Source: Stigmatella ashevillena
Lineage (GTDB): Bacteria; Myxococcota; Myxococcia; Myxococcales; Myxococcaceae
DNA length: 64,000 bases
Reading direction: 5' to 3'
Assembly (NCBI RefSeq): GCF_028368975.1
Contig: NZ_JAQNDM010000001.1
Span: forward strand, 310,001-374,000
Shown: piece by piece, positions 58,343 to 64,000 of the stretch
Numbering within the stretch: the stretch's first letter is position 1
How the letters are laid out: the number at the start of each line of letters is the position of its first letter
Made by a program: the position numbers and the translations under genes
The notes under the pieces: model-generated
Seen by the model: only the letters and a program-made list of their open reading frames with translations
What the model was told of the DNA's origin: nothing
Databases searched by the model: none

Positions 58343-58417
58343 TCCGCGAACCTCTTCTCAGAATCAGGGATGTCGTTACAGAGCTGGCTGAGCACATGGC
58401 CACCAGCAACACAGGAA

Positions 58418-59782
58418 TCAACGCTTGTCCGATGTACTGGGCCGCAAAGGTGCAGTCACTGGAGAGTAACAGGCGCCTTTCCAATCGTACGCACTCTCTC
58501 CACAGGGAGGCGATGCTTGGAGAACTTCAATCCAGCAGCCGCCTCGGATGCTTATCTGCAAGCGAGGACACGGTGGACGACGTTGACCTGGTAAGGGCTC
58601 CTTGGGCATATCGAGGCTCAGCCCACTTGATTCGGCGCTTTGCTCCGCGCTGGAAGCCGATGATTCCTCCACGGCTGCGTCCGCCACACCGCCGGTTCCA
58701 CCGTCCCTCATGCTGGAGGGAGGCACCCAGAGCCCATCCAAATTCAGACTCCCTGAGACCGCGAGGAGAAGCCCGGCGGCCAAGGGAAGGAGTCCTATGG
58801 GCCACGACCTCCCAGGGCGAGCCTCCGTGGCCGGTGGGCTTGCGGCTTCAGTGGGCTCGACCGAGTGGCTTGGGCTCTGCGACTCATCGGTTTCAGTCCC
58901 GGCTTCCGCTGCTGCACTGGCCTCCATGGCGGCGGCCAGCTCGCCCGCGCTGCCTCGGTCCTGGGGCTTGTCGGAAAGCATTCGCAGGATGAGGGACTCC
59001 AACTCGGGCGCCACCGGCTTCACCTGGCTCGGAGGCACCAGCGCCTCCTGGGTGGCTCGTCCATCATCGCCCACCAGAGTGGGGGCCGTCGCCAGGGGTG
59101 GGTAGATTCCCGTGCACAGGTGGTAGGCCGTCACCCCCAGCGCGTACACATCATCCGCCGGTGTGGCGCAGTACTGGGGGCTGGTCGCATGGCGATGGTT
59201 CCAGTGGAACCGCAGCGCCTGGGCACTGCGGTAGCGCTTGGTGCCGGGCGCCAACAACCCCTGGGTGAGTGGGGCGGCCCCTTCCCAAGTGCCACATCCG
59301 AAGTCCATGAGGAAGGCTCGGCCCTCGGGACTGACCAGCACATTTTCCCCTTTCACGTCCCGGTGAAGCCCTTTCACCGCGTGGGTGGCCTCCAGCGCCC
59401 TCGCCACCTGGGCCAGTATCCGCAACGTCTGGGGGGTTGAGGGCGCATGCTCCTTGGCCCAGTCGTACAACCGCAGGCCCTCCACCCACTGCATCACCAC
59501 ATAGGGATGGGTGTCTCCCCGGGGGCCCCCTTTCCACGTGCCCCGTCCCAGCAGGCGAGGAACACCGGCGTGCTGAATCCGCGCCAGCAGTCCCGCCTCG
59601 CGTTCGAACCGCGGATCATTCGGGTAGCGCGCCAGCTTGAGCGCCACTGGCTGGGCTTCTGTCTCCCCCGACTGGTGCGCCCGATAAACCACCCCATACG
59701 TGCCATAGCCCGCACGGCCATCCACCTGCCACGAGCCTAAGACGGTACCGGTTGGCAGCGTCTCGGGAGTGAGGTTGTTCAT
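58418..59782 (-). CDS. Membrane-anchored Ser/Thr protein kinase
   Basis: 454 residues. The N-terminal kinase domain (about 15-290) has a Gly loop (GRAGYGTYG), VALK with K49, HRDVKGENV with D142, DFGCG with D160 and a PADDVYALGVTAYHL motif. A Ser/Glu/Thr-rich linker (about 290-325) precedes one membrane segment (about 328-350, IGLLPLAAGLLLAVSG) and an extracytoplasmic Cys-bearing tail (CPRLQISIRGGCWIE, CGESAYDWKGACYSPV). The tail is repeated in the deleted paralogue at 55708. It probably signals across the inner membrane. Its linkage to the flanking toxin genes is positional only. Confidence 0.88.
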   Translation of the reverse strand: MNNLTPETLPTGTVLGSWQVDGRAGYGTYGVVYRAHQSGETEAQPVALKLARYPNDPRFEREAGLLARIQHAGVPRLLGRGTWKGGPRGDTHPYVVMQWVEGLRLYDWAKEHAPSTPQTLRILAQVARALEATHAVKGLHRDVKGENVLVSPEGRAFLMDFGCGTWEGAAPLTQGLLAPGTKRYRSAQALRFHWNHRHATSPQYCATPADDVYALGVTAYHLCTGIYPPLATAPTLVGDDGRATQEALVPPSQVKPVAPELESLILRMLSDKPQDRGSAGELAAAMEASAAAEAGTETDESQSPSHSVEPTEAASPPATEARPGRSWPIGLLPLAAGLLLAVSGSLNLDGLWVPPSSMRDGGTGGVADAAVEESSASSAEQSAESSGLSLDMPKEPLPGQRRPPCPRLQISIRGGCWIEVLQASPPCGESAYDWKGACYSPVTAPLRPSTSDKR

Positions 59783-59865
59783 GGCACACCCCCAGGCAAA
59801 ACGGTGGACTCTGCCCTGTCGGCACCCTACCCTCTGGGTGGTCTCTCGTCATCCCCCTTCTCTGG

Positions 59866-60885
59866 TCAGATCCCTTTCTTCGCGGCACTCCTCTTCGCGG
59901 TGCGCCTCACGTCCGGGGGAGCGCCTGAGGGGTGGAGCGCGCGCCGCAGGGCTTGCTCATGGTCGTTCATGAAGGCCTGAGCGACCTGGGTCTGCTCGAC
60001 GAGGTTGAATGCATGGACGGCCCGCGGGTACACGTGCAGCTCGGTGGGCACGCCTGCGACCAGGAGTCGGCGTGCATACTCCACGTTCTCCTCCACGAAG
60101 AGATCGAGTGCGCCCACGCTCATCAAGGTGGGAGGCAGCCCTGCGAGTGAGAGAGCGCGCGCGGGGGCCGCGTAGGGGGACACGTCCGCGTCTCCGGGCG
60201 CATGGCCGAGCAGACATTCCCAGCCGAAGCGGTTCGACGCCCGCGTCCAGAAGAACTCCCCCACGTGGGAGGCGGGGTCGACGCCCGAAGCCGTGCGGTC
60301 GTCGATCATGGGGTAGATGAGCGCCTGGAAGATGATGGGCACATCGCCTCGATCCCGGAGCATCAATCCCAGGGCCGCGGCGAGTCCTCCCCCCGCGCTC
60401 TCGCCCCCAATGGCGATGCGGCTCGCGTCCACGCCCAACTGCGCGGCGTTCGCATGCAGCCAGCGCAGCGCGGCATAGCAGTCCTCCAGGGGACCTGGAA
60501 ACGGCGTCTCGGGAGCCAAGCGGTAGTCCACCGAGACGATCACGCACCCCACCCGGCTGGAGAGCCGCCGGTTGCTCATGTCGTTCATCTCCGGCGAGCC
60601 GATGATGTAGCCGCCGGGGTGCATGTGCAGCAGGGCAGGCCACGCACTCGGAGACTTCCGCTTGGGCCGGTACACGAGCACCCGGACGTCGGGGGCGTCC
60701 GGTGGACCCGGCACCCACCGCTCGGACACCTCGACATCCCTGGGCAGCACGGGCGGCGCTCCCTTCTCCAACCCGCGCGCCAGTTCGAGCCGCATGGCAG
60801 GCAGCCTCTCGCGCGTGGGGTTGATCTCGGACCACTGTTCGATGAACGAATGCAGCTCGGGGTCGACGAGGTGCCGCGACGACAT
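59866..60885 (-). CDS. HSL-family alpha/beta hydrolase (acetyl-esterase/lipase)
   Basis: 339 residues from ATG 60885, preceded by CGGAGCG. HSL motifs: the oxyanion HPGG (LHMHPGGYIIG), nucleophile S163 in GGESAGGG, acid Asp in GALDLFVEENV and His in VHAFNL. This hormone-sensitive-lipase-like family hydrolyses short acyl esters. It is cytoplasmic, with no signal peptide. A Lys-rich tail ends the protein. The upstream in-frame sequence overlaps the next gene and is not coding. Physiological substrate is unknown. Confidence 0.9.
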   Translation of the reverse strand: MSSRHLVDPELHSFIEQWSEINPTRERLPAMRLELARGLEKGAPPVLPRDVEVSERWVPGPPDAPDVRVLVYRPKRKSPSAWPALLHMHPGGYIIGSPEMNDMSNRRLSSRVGCVIVSVDYRLAPETPFPGPLEDCYAALRWLHANAAQLGVDASRIAIGGESAGGGLAAALGLMLRDRGDVPIIFQALIYPMIDDRTASGVDPASHVGEFFWTRASNRFGWECLLGHAPGDADVSPYAAPARALSLAGLPPTLMSVGALDLFVEENVEYARRLLVAGVPTELHVYPRAVHAFNLVEQTQVAQAFMNDHEQALRRALHPSGAPPDVRRTAKRSAAKKGI

Positions 60886-60953
60886 GGGGCGCTCCGGGGG
60901 CAAGGCCGTTTGCCTCCTTCCTACTCTTCGGTTCGGGCCATTTCTATTCGTTG

Positions 60954-62417
60954 CTAGCGCTGTCCGGACTCCAGTCCGGGTCTGTCCTCGAAGAGCTGAA
61001 CCCAGCGTCCGTCGAAGCCGCCGGAGGTGGGAAGGTACCAGGGGCCGGGTAGCCAGAAGCCCTGCTCCACTCCGTCCGTCGAGTCCGTGAAGCCCGAGTG
61101 CACGAAGTAGTCGTGCTGCCACCAGAAGGAATTCGCCGCCGTCGGGTAACCGCTCGCGCTCGTCCGCGTCTGTCCTCGCGAATCCACCGCTGTGCCCGCG
61201 TAGGCGTTTTCGTGGAACACGCTGGACCCTCCCCCGCCGAAGTCCGAGGCGCTGTCGTTCAGCTCGAACGTCCCGAAGAGCCACTTCTTCGCGATATAGC
61301 CCTCACGCTCATCCTCATTCTCGATGTCGCGCGTCTGCGGGAAGAAGCGCTGCATGCCCACGCTCACCTCCGCCTGCCCCACCTCGTTGACGAGGGCGCT
61401 CTCCAAATAGACGTCGATGGGCGACGCGCTCAACCAGTGCGTCTCATAACCGCCGTATTGCCAGTGCGTGGGAAGGATGTCCGCCAGGTCCTGGAGTTCG
61501 TAGGTGATGCGCTTCACGTTCGGCCAGGTAACGGTCTTCCCGTTGTCGTACCGGCTGGCCAGCGCGTCCGCCGTGGCAGAGCTGAGCGCCTGCGCGCCGA
61601 ACGTCGCCACTGCCTCCGGCGACCCCTCTGGCACGAAGGCGTAGTGCACGTTCTTGGTGCCGTCGTTGTTCACCCCGGCCTCCGCCTTACCGGCGCTCGC
61701 CATGCGGCCCGCGAAGAAGGAGTACGGATTCGTCACGAAGCGCAGCTCCTGCCCATGCGCCGCCGCGAGCTTGTCCGACCACTCCGCCTGCCAGATGAGC
61801 AGGTGCTTGCCCGTGCCCGTCTGCATGAAGTTCAGGTCCACGTGCCCCGCCCGACGCACCACGTTGCGCTGGTGCTGCGTCACCACCGCGTAGGCCACGG
61901 ACTCACCGCTGCCAGGACTGCCCACCACGTTCTGGATGCGCATCTCGATGCGCTCCCAATCGTGGAGCTGGTAGTCCCCTGCCGCGTTCTTATCCAGCGC
62001 GTGATACACGTGGTAGATGAGGACGAGGTTCTTGCCTCCCTCCATGAACTCGATGAGCGACGTGTAGAGCGTCGGCCGGATGCGCCAGTGGCTGTACGCC
62101 CCAGGCCCCGTGCGCGATGCATCCACGTACTGCGGTATCTGCTTCCAGTTCAGCTTGTTGTTCGAGAAGTCTCCGTCCCGGTCGAAGTCGAAGCTCGTCA
62201 CCCAGTCGTAGCCGTGGCGACCGTCGTTGCCATTGCCCCGCTTGAGGACGATGGGCGCGTAGTACTGGAGGAACGCCTGCCGCTGCGCCGTCGTCAGTGC
62301 CCACGCCTGTGCTTGGGCGTCCGCGGGCCAGCACAGCACCGTGACAAGGAGCGCGAGCACGGCACTCAGGCCGAGCCCTCGGAACAACGAAGCCATTCTC
62401 GTGGTGTCTGAAGTCAT
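60954..62417 (-). CDS. Secreted protein with HDWE motif (Vps62/NPP1-like region), unknown function
   Basis: 487 residues from ATG 62417; ATG 62396 and GTG 62441 are alternatives, since no start has a convincing ribosome site. A signal peptide ends near ADAQA-QA. The body includes DWVTSFDFDRDGDFSNNK, a YQLHDWERIEMRI motif, HVYHALDK and a C-terminal HSGFTDSTDGVEQGFWLPGPWYLPT. The HDWE block recalls the GHRHDWE signature of necrosis-inducing (NPP1) and Vps62-type proteins, but the overall match is not certain. It lies 27 bp after the candidate immunity gene. Confidence 0.55.
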   Translation of the reverse strand: MTSDTTRMASLFRGLGLSAVLALLVTVLCWPADAQAQAWALTTAQRQAFLQYYAPIVLKRGNGNDGRHGYDWVTSFDFDRDGDFSNNKLNWKQIPQYVDASRTGPGAYSHWRIRPTLYTSLIEFMEGGKNLVLIYHVYHALDKNAAGDYQLHDWERIEMRIQNVVGSPGSGESVAYAVVTQHQRNVVRRAGHVDLNFMQTGTGKHLLIWQAEWSDKLAAAHGQELRFVTNPYSFFAGRMASAGKAEAGVNNDGTKNVHYAFVPEGSPEAVATFGAQALSSATADALASRYDNGKTVTWPNVKRITYELQDLADILPTHWQYGGYETHWLSASPIDVYLESALVNEVGQAEVSVGMQRFFPQTRDIENEDEREGYIAKKWLFGTFELNDSASDFGGGGSSVFHENAYAGTAVDSRGQTRTSASGYPTAANSFWWQHDYFVHSGFTDSTDGVEQGFWLPGPWYLPTSGGFDGRWVQLFEDRPGLESGQR

Positions 62418-62444
62418 GCCCCTAGGAAACCACAGCGTCACCGT

Positions 62445-63527
62445 TTACAGAATGGGCTTGCCCCGATTGGGCTGGAACCGCTCCGCTTCCTTGAAGAACT
62501 GAGTGAGCGAGTACTCCAACAGCGATTGGCGCGACTGCATGTACCGGCGGGCCCGGAGGAAAGGCAGCCAGACGCGCTTGCCCACACGCACCTGGGACTC
62601 CTCCATCTTCTGCCGCAGCACCCACGTCCCGCCCAGCCGCCGCACCAGCACGTCACCCAGGTAGACGCCTAACGCCGGTATCGTATGTCCGTCGATGAGT
62701 TCGCGCGTGTACCGCTCCGGGAAGTTCTCCCGCCAGAAGTAGAAGTCGAGGTCCGTGAGAGACTCGGGCGTCTCCTCCATAACGGAGGGCACATGGGCGT
62801 GCAGCGCCGCCACGAGTCCTTCGGACAGGTCTCCGTAGGATGTGAGGACGCGCTCCGGATTCTCCACATCTGCCGACAGGGCGACAGAAAGCCACTCCTC
62901 CGGCTCCGGAGGCCGGAAGGCGTTGAGTTCGGCAATCTTCCGTTGCCGCTCACTGATAGGAGCCCTGTCCGCCACCTGCGAAAGCAGAGGTACCAAGTCG
63001 GGATGAAAACGTGGTTCCACCGGGGCGAGCGCGGCACTTCGCTCTCGTAAGGTACGCAGCACTGTGTCGAAGTCGAGATCCGGCCGAAGGTGAACATGGG
63101 CACGCGCCTGGAGAATGCGTGCCTCGTCGCTGGCAAAGTCGGCGGCGGTGGGCCGCAACACCAGCAGCACGGAACCGTTGGGGAGAGCTTCCACCTTGTG
63201 GGCCGGAGTGGAAAACACTCGCTCACGCCCGATGGATTCCACTAGCTTCGGGCCAAAGACGTTGAGCCAGCACACTTCATAGACTTTGTCGTACCCATCT
63301 CTCCTGGCAATTTCGACGTCACGACCAAAATAGGGAGCATTCGTCAACTGCTCTTCGGCCAGGCTCGTCGCGGTGGCATGCGTGACTGGGTAGTAGGTGG
63401 CCCAATCGCGCACCAGCTCCACGAAGGTGCGACATCGATTTTCTTCCTCCAAGAAGGAGAGAGGCTTCAATGCAATTCCAACAGACAGCTCGGGGACTGC
63501 TGGCAAGAGCCTGAGTCGAAGCGTCAT
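62445..63527 (-). CDS. Candidate immunity protein (unrecognised family)
   Basis: 360 residues from ATG 63527, which overlaps the upstream stop by ATGA. No signal peptide or membrane segment. Two similar helical-beta blocks seem to be present, but no known family is recognised. Visible features: SVGIALKPLSFLEEENRC, RELIDGHTIPALGVYLGDVLVRRLGGTW near the C-terminus, and a basic end (ERFQPNRGKPIL). The overlap with a toxin-like upstream gene is the main reason to suggest an immunity role. It could equally be an effector partner. Confidence 0.5.
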   Translation of the reverse strand: MTLRLRLLPAVPELSVGIALKPLSFLEEENRCRTFVELVRDWATYYPVTHATATSLAEEQLTNAPYFGRDVEIARRDGYDKVYEVCWLNVFGPKLVESIGRERVFSTPAHKVEALPNGSVLLVLRPTAADFASDEARILQARAHVHLRPDLDFDTVLRTLRERSAALAPVEPRFHPDLVPLLSQVADRAPISERQRKIAELNAFRPPEPEEWLSVALSADVENPERVLTSYGDLSEGLVAALHAHVPSVMEETPESLTDLDFYFWRENFPERYTRELIDGHTIPALGVYLGDVLVRRLGGTWVLRQKMEESQVRVGKRVWLPFLRARRYMQSRQSLLEYSLTQFFKEAERFQPNRGKPIL

Positions 63528-64000
63528 ATCCAGGGCGGGACTCTTAGACTCTTACTACGATAGAGCCCGATGGTTATGTTCTTGCCCCCGCGCTCCTCTT
63601 CCAACGCCTTCCAAACCGAGTCGCGGGAATACTTGCGTCGCCGTTTCCCCTCAACGATGTCGGGCATCCAGTCTCCCGCCCAGCGTTCAAGTGACTGCAG
63701 GAATGGCTCAACAGCTCCCTCCAACGCGCCTTGCCGCGATTCCGCGAAGCGCAGGTCCGCTTTCGCCACTCCCACGTGCGTCTCGATGCGGGGCCGGTCG
63801 AAGTTCTTGAGCCACCTCCGCTGCGCCTGCGGGCGGGCCGCGTCCTCCTCCAGGAGGTCGACCATCTTCCTCTCGAATGCCAGGCCCCAGGCGTATCTGT
63901 CACGAACAAGCCGGTAGCCCGCCCACTTCAGAGGTCCCTTTTCCGCAATCCCCTTCTTGATTTCCGCAGCCCTCGACTCCAGGTACGCCACGTAGTCGGA
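63524..64000 (-). CDS. 3' part of a toxin-like gene, runs off the right edge
   Basis: The last 158 codons or so of a minus-strand gene; the true start lies beyond 64000. The sequence is rich in Arg, Lys, Glu and Leu: ESRAAEIKKGIAEKGPL, YRLVRDRYAWGLAFERKMVDLLEEDAA, QRRWLKNFDRPRIETHVGVAKADLRF. The ETHVGVAKADLRF segment has the look of a nuclease core (Asp/Glu and Lys in a strand), but this is only a pattern guess. The last residues (SLRVPPWI) precede a stop overlapping the next ATG, typical of toxin-immunity pairs. Confidence 0.5.
   Translation of the reverse strand, partial: SDYVAYLESRAAEIKKGIAEKGPLKWAGYRLVRDRYAWGLAFERKMVDLLEEDAARPQAQRRWLKNFDRPRIETHVGVAKADLRFAESRQGALEGAVEPFLQSLERWAGDWMPDIVEGKRRRKYSRDSVWKALEEERGGKNITIGLYRSKSLRVPPWI

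Overview
The window looks like a high-GC myxobacterial chromosome, most likely suborder Cystobacterineae (Archangium/Cystobacter/Stigmatella type). The clues are families largely restricted to that group: a MYXO-CTERM tail, DUSAM domains, DUF6310/DUF5953, a SitA-like lipoprotein toxin with its double-CxxC immunity protein, ELWxxDGT-repeat lipoproteins, and many secreted carbohydrate-active enzymes and lipoproteins. Genus is inference; no rRNA or complete tRNA gene is present.

Layout. (1) 1-7.9 kb, plus strand: an Ala-rich protein, a trigger-factor-like foldase, and two large secreted glycoside hydrolases (GH2 with AbfB modules; GxGYxYP family). (2) 8-16 kb, mostly minus: an alpha/beta hydrolase lacking its nucleophile, a GH19 chitinase, a zinc-ribbon/pilin fusion (plus), a CBM/beta-helix enzyme, a GH2/GH5-type TIM-barrel enzyme and an esterase. 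With region 1 this is a polymer-degradation neighbourhood. (3) 16-25 kb: a giant ELWxxDGT/HYR lipoprotein, a peroxide-defence module (catalase and ankyrin protein divergent from oxyR, with a recognisable OxyR-type operator), and a copper amine oxidase. (4) 25-31.4 kb: a decayed accessory patch with an SDR/DUF3396 deletion junction, a DUF6310-DUF5953 candidate toxin-immunity pair, a DUF4041/GIY-YIG protein, a broken RCC1 gene, a MITE-like element, a GNAT pseudogene and an esterase fragment. (5) 31.4-35.2 kb: a di-heme oxidoreductase and a Cys-rich lipoprotein.

(6) 35.25-48.6 kb, minus: a compact three-gene nonribosomal peptide operon (trimodular NRPS, AMP-ligase, cupin-like protein), all joined by ATGA overlaps. 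It reads like actinomycete sequence, and a tRNA-3'-end-like fragment lies just beyond the NRPS start. Predicted backbone: optional acyl cap, then D-aa1 (Val-like code), aa2 (unassigned), Gly, released by a thioesterase. (7) 48.8-52.2 kb: a sphingolipid delta-4-desaturase-like protein very close to the animal family, an azurin with no signal peptide, and an intact Tn5-like IS. (8) 52.2-64 kb: an interbacterial-conflict region with an interrupted lipoprotein followed by a DUSAM protein, an intact ISAzo13-type IS, a DUF2019 gene with an overlapping short upstream ORF, a SitA/SitI-like pair flanked by a kinase gene and its internally deleted paralogue, an HSL-type hydrolase, an HDWE-motif secreted protein, and a two-gene overlapping pair running off the right edge.

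Most notable: the NRPS operon as a self-contained, probably acquired pathway; the eukaryote-like ceramide desaturase; the signal-less azurin; the MITE sharing its terminal repeat core with the resident Tn5-like IS; and the many toxin-immunity loci, several of them remnants. All family assignments come from reading motifs and were not confirmed by a database search.
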